Assembly (NCBI GenBank): GCA_025965475.1
Contig: JAOPWV010000003.1
Span: 1 to 57,247, forward strand
Direction of reading: 5' to 3'
Source: Frankiales bacterium
GTDB taxonomy: Bacteria > Actinomycetota > Actinomycetes > Mycobacteriales > SCTD01
DNA length: 57,247 nt
The notes beneath the pieces are model-generated. The model saw only the letters and a program-made list of their open reading frames with translations. It was not told the DNA's origin and ran no database searches. Shown here piece after piece: positions 18,703-27,033 of the stretch. Position 1 is the first letter of the stretch; the number at the start of each line of letters is the position of its first letter. A program made the translations under genes and the position numbers.

Positions 18703-20288
18703 CCGAAGGCCTCACCGAAGACGCCACCGCCATCGACCTCGTCCCTGGGGACCCGGATGAGGTGGACCGGCTCGCTCGCGAATACGGACGTTGCGCGCAG
18801 GGCGCCAGCGAGGCGGCCACCTTGCTCCGGAACGTCGACACCGGCGTGTGGGTCGGCCCGGCGGCCTTTGCCTTCCGCGCGGCGGTCGGCGAGCTTCCTG
18901 AGCGGCTCGCCCAGGGCGAGGAGGCGTTCGCCGAGGCCTCCTCCCGCCTGTCCGCGTACGGCCGGATCCTCCGGGAGGCACAGGCCGATGCCGGCGCTGC
19001 GGTCCGGCGCTACGCCGAAGCGGAGGCGGCCACCCGCGCCTGGCAGCAGAGGGCCGCCACCCGGGCGGCGGAACTGTCCCGCACCCGGGCGACCGCCCTG
19101 CCGCTGCTGCTTGCCGACCCCGGCCCGGATCCGGGCGCCGAGGGCCGCCAGGCGGCCGAGCGGCTGCTGATCGAGGCGCGGGCGTGCGTGCAGACAGCTG
19201 CAGGCCGGGCCGCGGCGGGTCTGCGCGAGGCCGGCCGCCGTGCCCCTCACGAATCCGGCCTGGCGACAGCCACCCGGTCCCTCAGGTCGTTCCTCGTCGG
19301 GGTAGTCGAGTCCACCTGGAGCCTGGCCGAGTTCGCCATGAAGAGCACCCCGGAGTACGCAATCTTCGACCCGAAGGGGGCGCGGAACGACAGGGTGCAG
19401 TTCGTCCAGGGCATCTGGTTCGGGGGCCATCATCCCGTGGAGTTCGGCAAGGCGGTCGTGGACTGGAACACCTGGCGGGCCGATCCGGCCCGGGCAGCGG
19501 GCCGCCTTCTGCCTGACCTGCTCGTCACCGGTGTCACCGCCGGCGGCGGCGCGGTGGCACGCGGCGCGCGGGCCGTCGGGACGTTGCAGCGGATCGGCCA
19601 CCAGGTCGACGCCCTCGAAAGGGCGGGCTCCGTCTTCCCTCGTCTGCCGGCCGACGTGGTGGCGGCCCGCGTGACGGGACTGGGGTACGACGTCGCCGGC
19701 CCCGCCGGGAGGGCGGCCTCCTGGCAGTTCGAACGGCCGTACGGCGGTATCGACACGTGGCGGAACGGCACCCGCGCGGCAGGCGACCGGATCGCCTTCG
19801 GGCTGCCGGGCGTGTCCGGGTTCGGGGCCGATCCCCACGTGTTGGCCGCCACCGGAGCCCACGCGGGCCGGTACTTCGGAGGGCTGCAAGCCGCGCCGCG
19901 ACGGCTCGAACACGTCGTTCCACCGACCGTCCGACCCGAGGTCGGCATCTACACCTTCACCCAGGACACCAAGGTGGCGACCTCACTCGCCCGAGCCAAC
20001 CCGCACTTCGGCCGCGGCGGCCTGGAGCAGGTCTACGTCCCGGACGCAGACCTGCTCATCAAGGAGAACAGACTGGTACTGACCAAGACCATCGACCTGC
20101 CCGCGCCGAGCGTGCGGTCCGGCGTCGAGGACCCGAGGTTCGCGTTCGTCGGGCCGGAGCTGCCGGCGCGCCCGCTCGATCCCGCCCACGAGCGGGTGGT
20201 CGGCGGGGTCCAGGGCGCCGCTGCCGGTGCCCTGGGCGCGGCCGGCGCAGGGGCCGGCGAGGTGGCCGCGCGTAAGGGATGTGCATGA
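18699..20288 (+). CDS. Polymorphic toxin with T7SS-type N-terminal domain
   Basis: A 529-aa protein (ATG 18699; GTG 18690 also possible). The first about 170 residues are helical and resemble the T7SS signal domain (PDEVDRLAREYGRCAQGA, then VWVGPAAFAFRAAVGELPER). A middle region leads to a C-terminal module from about residue 345 (YGGIDTWRNGTRAAGDRIAF) that ends with YTFTQDTKVATSLARANPHF and LEQVYVPDADLLI. The latter resembles the part of ADP-ribosyltransferase-like toxin folds where the tail strand pairs precede a yVPxxxL element, but I see no firm catalytic signature. No immunity gene is evident directly downstream; instead there is a decayed fragment. Confidence 0.65.
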   Translation: MTEGLTEDATAIDLVPGDPDEVDRLAREYGRCAQGASEAATLLRNVDTGVWVGPAAFAFRAAVGELPERLAQGEEAFAEASSRLSAYGRILREAQADAGAAVRRYAEAEAATRAWQQRAATRAAELSRTRATALPLLLADPGPDPGAEGRQAAERLLIEARACVQTAAGRAAAGLREAGRRAPHESGLATATRSLRSFLVGVVESTWSLAEFAMKSTPEYAIFDPKGARNDRVQFVQGIWFGGHHPVEFGKAVVDWNTWRADPARAAGRLLPDLLVTGVTAGGGAVARGARAVGTLQRIGHQVDALERAGSVFPRLPADVVAARVTGLGYDVAGPAGRAASWQFERPYGGIDTWRNGTRAAGDRIAFGLPGVSGFGADPHVLAATGAHAGRYFGGLQAAPRRLEHVVPPTVRPEVGIYTFTQDTKVATSLARANPHFGRGGLEQVYVPDADLLIKENRLVLTKTIDLPAPSVRSGVEDPRFAFVGPELPARPLDPAHERVVGGVQGAAAGALGAAGAGAGEVAARKGCA

Positions 20289-20295
20289 GACCGGC

Positions 20296-20385
20296 GCCCG
20301 GCCGGTGGACGCGCTTGCCCAGCTCGCCGTACAGCCGCGCGACCGCGTCGTTGCCGGCGGCCTCGCGGGTCGCGGCCGCGACCCG
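20296..20385 (-). pseudogene. Fragment of a DsbA-family mycothiol-dependent reductase
   Basis: About 30 residues on the minus strand (LRVAAATREAAGNDAV ... ARLYGELGKRVHRP) match the central helical motif of Rv2466c-type mycothiol-dependent reductases (pattern VRVAxAAxxxxG, LYxxxGxRIH, from memory). There is no N-terminal thioredoxin motif and no C-terminal half; flanking codons do not continue the family. It fills the gap between the toxin gene and the excalibur gene and is most simply a decayed remnant left by a rearrangement. Confidence 0.45.
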
Positions 20386-20411
20386 CAGCAGCCGCAGAAG
20401 CCGCAGCCGAG

Positions 20412-20705
20412 CTACCGCTGCTCGCAGGCGATCCCGTCGCGGTCGCGGTCGAGATCCCGGTTGGCGCGCATGGCCAGGTCGTACTTCGCCGTGTCCCTCG
20501 TCCACGTCGTGACCGCCCGGCCGCTGGTCCGATCCTGCGCCCCCGCCCTACCGAGGCCGTGGGGATACAGCCGGTGCAGCGACGTGCAGTTCGTGTACGG
20601 CGCCGGCGCCCGGCTCGCGGCCTGCGCGGTCACACCGACCAGGCCGGTCGCTCCGAGCAGGGAACACGTGAAGGCGGCGGTCACGCCGACGCGGCGCAGG
20701 GACAT
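20412..20705 (-). CDS. Secreted excalibur-domain protein
   Basis: A 97-aa secreted protein. From ATG 20705 it has a signal peptide (MSLRRVGVTAAFTCSLLG ... VTAQA). The mature part carries an excalibur calcium-binding domain: YTNCTSLHRLYPHGLG, and the terminal DxDxDGxxCE motif as DRDRDGIACE, with two cysteines likely disulphide-bonded. Excalibur domains are extracellular and often accompany nucleases, but here the domain is alone. An open frame upstream to 20795 lacks signal-peptide character and is not used. Confidence 0.88.
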   Translation of the reverse strand: MSLRRVGVTAAFTCSLLGATGLVGVTAQAASRAPAPYTNCTSLHRLYPHGLGRAGAQDRTSGRAVTTWTRDTAKYDLAMRANRDLDRDRDGIACEQR

Positions 20706-20846
20706 CGGACTGCTCCAGGTACTCGGCACGGGTGGTTGTGGGGCCGCAGCATGCCTGAGACCGGGCGTCGGCGTCGGTTCTCCGCCGAGGTTCACCCGGA
20801 TGGGCCGGGGTAGTCGGCCTCCACTCGACGACGTGCGAGGGAGCCC

Positions 20847-21620
20847 ATGGACGCCGAGCAGTTCTTCACGGCCGTGCAGCGGGTGGCGGAAGCCGACCGG
20901 GCCACAGCCGGGCGAGCCACCCGAGCCACCCTCGAAACGCTTGCCGAGCGGATCTCGAAGGAGGAGGCCCTGCAGGCGGCCGCCGAACTACCGGCGGAGA
21001 TCGCGCCGTACCTGCACACCGCCGGCCCGGCCGAGAAGTTCGACGTCGACGAGTTCCTCAGCCGGGTCGCCAGCCGGGAGCAGGTGGACGTGCCTACCGC
21101 CGAGCGCCACGTCCGCGGCGTGTTCAGCGCGTTCGCCCAGGCGGTCAGCCCGAAGGAGTACGACGACGTGACGGGGCTGCTGCCGAAGGACTTCACGTAC
21201 CTGCTCCCCCGCGGCACCGACGTCGAGATCGTTCCGGCGAAGGTGCTGCTGGACAAGGTGGCAGAGCGTCTCGGGGTGGACACGGAGACCGCCCGGCGGA
21301 CGACCGAGGCCGTGCTGCAGACCCTCGCGGAGCGGCTCGCCCGCGGCGAGCTCGAGGACCTGGCCGCCCGGCTGCCGGCCGAGCTGCGCGAGCTGGTCCG
21401 GGCAGCGGCAGCGGCTGCGCCGCCGGGTGGCCGGCAGATGTCCCTGGACCGCTTCCTCGAGCGGATCGCCGAACGCGAAGGGATCGATCCGCTCGTCGAG
21501 GCCCGCAAGCATGCCAGGGCCGTCCTCACCACGCTGCGCGAAGCCGTCGAGGACGACGAGTTCTTCGACATCACCGTTCAGCTGCCGCCGGAGTACCGGC
21601 CGCTCTGGACGCGCGGCTGA
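20847..21620 (+). CDS. DUF2267 double-domain protein
   Basis: A 257-aa cytosolic protein composed of four related helical units: about 1-55, 65-115, 128-182 and 196-250. These equal two DUF2267 domains. Repeated wording includes FLSRVASREQVDVPTAERH, LLDKVAERLGVDTETARRTT and FLERIAEREGIDPLVEARKH, each followed by a VLxTLxE helix and LPxELRxL. The function of the family is unknown; members are common in stress-related loci. The start has GCGAGGGAG in front. It is divergent from the excalibur gene. Confidence 0.88.
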   Translation: MDAEQFFTAVQRVAEADRATAGRATRATLETLAERISKEEALQAAAELPAEIAPYLHTAGPAEKFDVDEFLSRVASREQVDVPTAERHVRGVFSAFAQAVSPKEYDDVTGLLPKDFTYLLPRGTDVEIVPAKVLLDKVAERLGVDTETARRTTEAVLQTLAERLARGELEDLAARLPAELRELVRAAAAAAPPGGRQMSLDRFLERIAEREGIDPLVEARKHARAVLTTLREAVEDDEFFDITVQLPPEYRPLWTRG

Positions 21621-21713
21621 CATCCACCGGGATCCACCGCGATTCCACGGCGCGACCGGCTCCGCCGTCCAGGCGCCGTTGGCGCGGCACCGACCGTCCG
21701 GGACAATGAACAG

Positions 21714-23525
21714 GTGACCGCACCGGAGCAGCACTCGCCACCCGTCTACGGCTGTGCTGCGGGCGCGGTGCTGCACCGCCACGCCGGCGACACCCTCGAG
21801 CCGGCGGTGCTGCTGCACACGTTCCTGCCGCCGGGGGTGGAGGACCAGCTGCGCGAGGCGCCGGCCCGGGTCGACGTGCACGGGGACGGTCCCGGATCGG
21901 GCACCGTCACGGTCCGGGTGCTCACCGACGGCCAGTCGCTGTCCTGGCAGCTGCCGATCACGCCCTTCATCGCCGCCCTCCCCGGCCAGCCCGGCGATGA
22001 CGGCCGCATGGTACTGCTGGGGCTGGTCGACGCCGAGCCGGAGCCGGGGTTCTGGGCGCATCCGGCGGACTGCGAGCACCTCGCCGCCGAACTGCAGCTG
22101 CCGGTCGCCGACCTGGTCGACGCGCTGCGCGGCCGGCTGACGCCCTGGCTCGTCGAGGACCTCGACCTGCTCCTCCACGACGACGCCCACGACCGGGCGG
22201 TGGACCGCTCTCCCGCGCAGACACTGGCGTCCGCGGTGATCGCCCACTATCGCGGGGACCTCGTCGCCGAACAGGCCACGGTCCGTCTGCTGCGGGCGCT
22301 CGAACTCGCTCCGGACGACTTCAGTGTCGAGCTCGGCAGTCGGCTGTGTACGGCGCTCGTGAGCGCGATGGCGGTCGCCGAGCCCGGCGCGGTCGGCGCC
22401 CTGCTCGAGCAGACCGGTCCGTTCGAGACCGAGGCGATCCGGCTGCTGACCGCGCTGCCCGCCGAGCTGACCGCCGTACCGCCCGCGAACCGGACGGAGA
22501 CGGCGATGAACTTCCTGCTCGCCGGGGCCGACCGGGACGAGACGGTGGGCGCCGCGGTGAGCGTGATCGCCAGGCTGGCGCGCCTCAGCTTCGGGCCGGA
22601 CCTGGCCGACGAGGACGTGCTGCGCCGCCTGGGCATGGTCGACGACGCGGGGCTGTCCCGGCTGGCCCGCATCTGGGTCGACCTGGCGGCCGGGGCCTCG
22701 GGACCGGCGGCCCGGGACGACGTGGTCGCCGGGGACATCGCGCTGCGCGTGCAGGCCGAGGGGCCTCCCGGCCTGGACTGGTTCCGCGGAACGGCGGCGA
22801 CGCTGGCCGCGATGGCCCTGGAGGTGGCCGGCCGCAACCCGAACCGGGTCGCCGAGCCGGTCCAAGCCGTCACGGGCCTGCTGGACGACGACACCTCGGA
22901 CCTGGCCGCCGGCACCCGCGCCGTCCTCACGCTCGCCCGCTACGTCCGCGGCCAGGGGCGGCTCGGCCCCGTGCTCTGGCTCGCCGTCCCGACCGGGGTC
23001 GCGACCCAGGCCGTGACACATGCCTACCTCGACGGGCTGGACCGCGAGGTCGTCGTCGACCTGCTGGCCGAGCTGCTCGAGGAGGACGTCGAGGGCGTAG
23101 ACCTGCTCGACGGGTTCATCTGCGCCACCTCGCAGCTGCTCGCGCACCTCGATCAGCAGGAGGATCCCGAACTGCGCCGGGCCCAGGTCGGCGAGCTGCT
23201 CGGCGCCGTGCCCGGCGGCCCGCGAGGCAACCGCTGGCTGCTGGCGGCCTGCCTGCGGGAGGCTCCGGGTCACGACGCCGCCGCTGCCGACCTCGCGCCG
23301 TACCTCGGCGACGCCCCCGCCGTCGATCCCGACCGTGCCGCCGCGAAATCCGGCCGGACCGGCACGCTGAGCGCCGGTCTCGAGGTACTGGAGGCGCTGG
23401 CCGCCGTGCTCGGCGAGCCGGCGCAGATGACCCGGGAGGAGCTGCTCGGCCTGGTGCTCCCGTCCGCACTCGCCGAGCACGACCTGATACGCCGCCCCGC
23501 GCCGATCCTTGGAGAACAGGCATGA
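21714..23525 (+). CDS. 603-aa unknown protein coupled to DEAD-box helicase
   Basis: An acidic, Leu/Ala/Asp-rich protein starting at GTG 21714. I recognise no family. The first 100 residues are beta-rich (CAAGAVLHRHAGDTLEPAVL, GSGTVTVRVLTDGQSLSWQL); the rest is predicted to be helical, with possible HEAT-like repeats. No signal peptide, membrane helix or nucleotide motif is present. Its stop overlaps the start of the deaD-like helicase by four bases, so the two are made together and may form a complex or act on the same RNA. Confidence 0.75.
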   Translation: MTAPEQHSPPVYGCAAGAVLHRHAGDTLEPAVLLHTFLPPGVEDQLREAPARVDVHGDGPGSGTVTVRVLTDGQSLSWQLPITPFIAALPGQPGDDGRMVLLGLVDAEPEPGFWAHPADCEHLAAELQLPVADLVDALRGRLTPWLVEDLDLLLHDDAHDRAVDRSPAQTLASAVIAHYRGDLVAEQATVRLLRALELAPDDFSVELGSRLCTALVSAMAVAEPGAVGALLEQTGPFETEAIRLLTALPAELTAVPPANRTETAMNFLLAGADRDETVGAAVSVIARLARLSFGPDLADEDVLRRLGMVDDAGLSRLARIWVDLAAGASGPAARDDVVAGDIALRVQAEGPPGLDWFRGTAATLAAMALEVAGRNPNRVAEPVQAVTGLLDDDTSDLAAGTRAVLTLARYVRGQGRLGPVLWLAVPTGVATQAVTHAYLDGLDREVVVDLLAELLEEDVEGVDLLDGFICATSQLLAHLDQQEDPELRRAQVGELLGAVPGGPRGNRWLLAACLREAPGHDAAAADLAPYLGDAPAVDPDRAAAKSGRTGTLSAGLEVLEALAAVLGEPAQMTREELLGLVLPSALAEHDLIRRPAPILGEQA

Positions 23526-25240
23526 CCGCCCCTGACGGACCGGACAGCCCGGGCACCTTTGCCGACCTCGAGCTGCGCCCCGAGCTGCTGCAGGAACTGA
23601 CCGGACTCGGGTACGAGGAACCGACGCCGATCCAGCGCGAGGCGATCCCACCGCTGCTGGCCGGCCGTGACCTGCTCGGCCAGGCGGCGACCGGTACCGG
23701 CAAGACGGCGGCATTCGCCTTGCCGATCCTCCAGCGGCTCGCCACCGGCTCGCGCGGCAAGGATCCGGTGGCGCTCGTCCTCGCGCCCACCCGCGAGCTG
23801 GCCATGCAGGTCTCCGAGGCGCTGCACCGCTACGGCCGGACCCTGGGCGCACGCGTCCTGCCCGTGTACGGCGGCCAGCCCATCAGCCGGCAGCTGCGCG
23901 AACTCCAACGCGGCGTCGATGTCGTGGTGGCGACTCCCGGCCGGGCCCTCGACCACATCAGCCGCGGCACGCTGCGCCTCGGGTCGCTCGAGATGATCGT
24001 GCTCGACGAGGCCGACGAAATGCTCGACATGGGCTTCACCGAGGACATCGAGGCGATCCTGTCGGCGGCTCCCGAGGGCCGCCAGACCGTGCTGTTCTCC
24101 GCCACGATGCCGCCCCCGATCGAGCGGGTGGCCCGCCGTCACCTGCGCGACCCGCTGCGCATCCAGATCCAGCGCGAGCCGGTCGCGTCCGGCACCTCGC
24201 CCAAGGTCCGGCAGAGCGCGTACGTCGTGGCCCGCCCGCACAAGCCGGCGGCGCTCGGACGGGTGCTCGACGTGGAGGCCCCCGGCTCGGCCATCATCTT
24301 CTGCCGCACGCGGGAGGAGGTCGACACGCTGGCCGAGACCCTGAACGGGCGCGGGTACCGGGCCGAGGCGCTGCACGGCGGCCTCAGTCAGGAGCAGCGG
24401 GACCGGGTCATGGGCCGGCTGCGGTCGGGCACCGCCGAACTGCTCGTCGCAACCGACGTCGCGGCCCGCGGCCTCGACGTCGAGCAGCTCACGCACGTCA
24501 TCAACTACAACGTGCCGTCCGCGCCCGAGGCGTACGTGCATCGCATCGGCCGGGTCGGCCGCGCGGGACGTGAGGGCATCGCCATCACGCTCGCCGAGCC
24601 GCGCGAGCACCGGATGCTCAAGACGATCGAGCGGCTCACCGGCCAGAAGATCGCGGTGGAGAAGATCCCGACGGTCGCCGACCTGCGGACCCGCCGACTG
24701 GAGCTGACCCGGGCCGCCCTGCGGGAGAGTCTGCTCGAGGACGAGCTCGAGCGCTTCCGGACCGTCGTCGAGCAGCTCACGGACGAGTTCGACGTGATGG
24801 ACGTGGCCCTCGCCGCGGTGAAGCTGGCCCACGAGGCCGGTGGCGTGGACATCGACGAGGAGGAGGACATCCCGGAAATCGCGGCGCGGCCCGACCGCCC
24901 GGACACCCCCACCCGCGGCCGGCCCGACACCCGTGCGACCGGATCCGACACCCGTGGGACCGGACCCGACCGCCGTCGCGCGGGGCCCAAGGGCGACACG
25001 ACCCGGCTGTACATCGGCATGGGCCGGGCCGCCGGGATCCGGCCGCAAGACCTGGTCGGCGCGATCGCCGGCGAGTCCAGCCTCAGCGGCCGCGACATCG
25101 GTGCCATCGAGATCGCCGACCGGTTCTCGCTGGTCGAGATCCCCTTGCCCGCCGCCAACGAGGTCATCGCGGCCCTGCGTGGCACGCTCATCAAGGGCCG
25201 CAAGGCGACGGTCCGGCGGGAGCGGCACGACGCCGGCTAG
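23522..25240 (+). CDS. deaD: DEAD-box RNA helicase
   Basis: A 572-aa ATP-dependent RNA helicase, likely in ribosome assembly or mRNA turnover. All core motifs are visible: Q motif (GYEEPTPIQREAIP), I (ATGTGKT), Ia (PTRELAMQV), II (DEAD in IVLDEADEMLDMGF), III (SAT), IV (IIFCRTREEVD), V (ATDVAARGLDV) and VI (HRIGRVGRAGREG). After the core come a helical dimerisation-like region, an acidic patch, an Arg/Asp/Thr-rich linker with repeated PDTR-type units (about residues 460-490), and a C-terminal DbpA-like RNA-binding domain (LYIGMGRAAGIRPQDLVGAI). Confidence 0.95.
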   Translation: MTAPDGPDSPGTFADLELRPELLQELTGLGYEEPTPIQREAIPPLLAGRDLLGQAATGTGKTAAFALPILQRLATGSRGKDPVALVLAPTRELAMQVSEALHRYGRTLGARVLPVYGGQPISRQLRELQRGVDVVVATPGRALDHISRGTLRLGSLEMIVLDEADEMLDMGFTEDIEAILSAAPEGRQTVLFSATMPPPIERVARRHLRDPLRIQIQREPVASGTSPKVRQSAYVVARPHKPAALGRVLDVEAPGSAIIFCRTREEVDTLAETLNGRGYRAEALHGGLSQEQRDRVMGRLRSGTAELLVATDVAARGLDVEQLTHVINYNVPSAPEAYVHRIGRVGRAGREGIAITLAEPREHRMLKTIERLTGQKIAVEKIPTVADLRTRRLELTRAALRESLLEDELERFRTVVEQLTDEFDVMDVALAAVKLAHEAGGVDIDEEEDIPEIAARPDRPDTPTRGRPDTRATGSDTRGTGPDRRRAGPKGDTTRLYIGMGRAAGIRPQDLVGAIAGESSLSGRDIGAIEIADRFSLVEIPLPAANEVIAALRGTLIKGRKATVRRERHDAG

Positions 25241-25243
25241 CGC

Positions 25244-26161
25244 CTACCTCAGGACGACGATCGTGCGCATCCCCATGACGGCGTGCGCCATGCCGGTCCG
25301 CGCATCGGCCACCAGGCAGAGCAGGGCGTAGGTCCCCGGCTTGAGACCGGGGCTGCGGAACACCGTCTGGCCGCCGGGACCGAGCACCTCGTGCTCCACA
25401 CCGCCCGGCAGGACGAAGGAGGGCTGACCCGGGGCGGTGACGGCCCTGGCGAGCTGCGCCTCGGTCGTGCCCGGCCGGACGTGCAGGAACTGCACGAAGT
25501 GCAGCGTGCTGGACACGTTGCGCACAAGGTAGCCACCGCCGGCCCTCAGCGTCCCGGACGTGACGAACCGGTTCGCCGCGGTCAGGTCGATCCGGGCCGT
25601 CGCCGCAGGCAGTTCCACCCGGACCACGGAACCGGTCACGCTGATCGTCCGCACCAGCGGCCGCGCCGCACGCCCGAACACGTCGTTCATGTTCACCAGC
25701 TGGTACGTCCCGGCACTGAGCACCTCGGTCACGTCCGCGGACTGGCCCGGCTGCTCCAGGGCCGCGCCCCCGAAGAACTGGGCGTCCTTCAGCAGCGCGC
25801 GGGTCGAGGCGGCCGCCGCCCGCAACGACGCCGGCGTGGGCGGCCCCAGCAGCGGACCGGCCTGCGGCCGGAGATCCGCGAACAACCTGGTCAGCGTCAC
25901 GCCCGACCGCAGCTTGACCAACGCGATGTCGGACCCCGGATTGATGTTCGTCGGCGACGACCGGTTGACGAACCGCACGGTCACCACGCCGGCCCGCGCC
26001 GTCGAGGGCCCGCTGATCGTGAAGCCGCTGTCGGCGGAGACGACCTGGATCACCGGGGGTGCTACCGACACGCCTGACGCACCCGGGACATCCGGCGCGG
26101 GCGTGACGAGCATTCCGCCGGCGACCGCGGCCAGCGCAAGGCTGCGACGTAGAGCCTGCAT
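25244..26161 (-). CDS. Secreted beta-sandwich protein, cupredoxin-like
   Basis: A 305-aa exported protein with a Sec signal peptide (MQALRRSLALAAVAGGMLV). The mature region is beta-rich with two similar sandwich-like halves: early SGFTISGPSTARAGVVTVRF and later RIDLTAANRFVTSGTLRAGG. Near the C-terminus GTYALLCLVADARTGMAHAV and an upstream LHFVQF give a Cys, two His and Met residues, as in type 1 copper proteins, but the spacing differs from plastocyanin, so copper binding is only possible. It ends three bases from the convergent helicase. Confidence 0.6.
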   Translation of the reverse strand: MQALRRSLALAAVAGGMLVTPAPDVPGASGVSVAPPVIQVVSADSGFTISGPSTARAGVVTVRFVNRSSPTNINPGSDIALVKLRSGVTLTRLFADLRPQAGPLLGPPTPASLRAAAASTRALLKDAQFFGGAALEQPGQSADVTEVLSAGTYQLVNMNDVFGRAARPLVRTISVTGSVVRVELPAATARIDLTAANRFVTSGTLRAGGGYLVRNVSSTLHFVQFLHVRPGTTEAQLARAVTAPGQPSFVLPGGVEHEVLGPGGQTVFRSPGLKPGTYALLCLVADARTGMAHAVMGMRTIVVLR

Positions 26162-26205
26162 ACCGGAACTCCTCCGTTGTCAGGCTTTCCGTGTGTCCCG
26201 ACGGC

Positions 26206-26478
26206 TCAGGGTCGGAGGAAGAACGCCGACCCGTGCGCATCGGCCTTGGCGTCCAGCGTCTTCGTGGCGAGCCGTCTCGCGGCCCTCGGCCCGAGGAAGA
26301 CCGCCGAGTCGTGCTCCACCAGCACCTCGTCGTACGGCTCAGGTTCGACGGCCAGAGACATGGCCAGGCTCGGATGGTCCTCGCGCTGCGCGATCCGCAG
26401 TCCGGCACCGGCAGGCAGTTCCGCCCGGCTCGCCAGGTGCCGGATCATCTGCGCGGCCTTCTCGGTCAGCGTCAGCAT
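26206..26478 (-). CDS. HesB/IscA-like protein lacking iron-sulfur cysteines
   Basis: A 90-aa protein from ATG 26478. The opening LTLTEKAAQMIRHLASRAEL and GAGLRIAQ, then YDEVLVEHDSAVFLGP and a short C-terminal strand follow the A-type Fe-S carrier fold. The three cysteines needed for cluster binding are all missing, so it is not a standard carrier. Small Cys-less HesB-like proteins recur in actinobacteria with unknown function. The longer upstream open frame is Arg/Pro-rich and rejected. Confidence 0.7.
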   Translation of the reverse strand: MLTLTEKAAQMIRHLASRAELPAGAGLRIAQREDHPSLAMSLAVEPEPYDEVLVEHDSAVFLGPRAARRLATKTLDAKADAHGSAFFLRP

Positions 26479-26707
26479 GAGGCTTCCCGGCCCCCGGCTT
26501 CGGCCGTCCGGCACAGGTTCAGGGCAGCGGTCCTCTCCACGAACATGGCCATAACAGTGCAAGCAGCGCCCTGTAGTCGTCCAGAGCGAGTCGCGTGACG
26601 GCCGCCGCACCGGGACAGCCCTGGCCACCGCGCCGCCGGGGTGGGGGGCTTCCGATCCGCCCCGGCCGCGCCTACCCTCGGGGCAGCAGCGTTCTGGAGG
26701 AGGAGCC

Positions 26708-26932
26708 ATGTACGCCGCAGTCGGAGAGCAGATCGTCGTCCGGTCCAGGCACCAGGGCGAGACGGACCGGCACGGGGTGATCCTCGAGGTCCGCGGCCAG
26801 GACGGCGCTCCGCCGTACCTCGTGCGCTGGGCCTCGGACGGGCACGAGGGGCTCTTCTACCCGCAGAGCGACGCCTTCGTCGCGCATGCCGGCTCGCCCT
26901 CCGGCAGCCCCGGGAGCCACGGCACGGCCTGA
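26708..26932 (+). CDS. DUF1918 protein
   Basis: A 74-aa protein of the actinobacterial DUF1918 family: GEQIVVRSRHQGETDRHGVI, then LEVRGQDGAPPYLVRW and SDGHEGLFYPQSDA. The fold is predicted to be a small SH3-like barrel; a short Ser/Gly tail follows. A strong GGAGGAG site precedes ATG 26708. Function unknown. Confidence 0.9.
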   Translation: MYAAVGEQIVVRSRHQGETDRHGVILEVRGQDGAPPYLVRWASDGHEGLFYPQSDAFVAHAGSPSGSPGSHGTA

Positions 26933-27033
26933 CGGGGGCGCGGGCCCGGCACGCGGCCGGGGATGCGGTGGTTCACCGGGATTGCCGCTGCCTGTGGCCG
27001 TATCAGTGCCGAGGCGCCGACCCTCCTGACAGC

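Noticed and set aside
26479-26707. Possible promoter pair (TTGCAC and TGTTAT) between the HesB-like and DUF1918 genes
   Set aside because: Spacing between the two boxes is wrong for a sigma-70-type promoter; the 229-base region shows no other feature.
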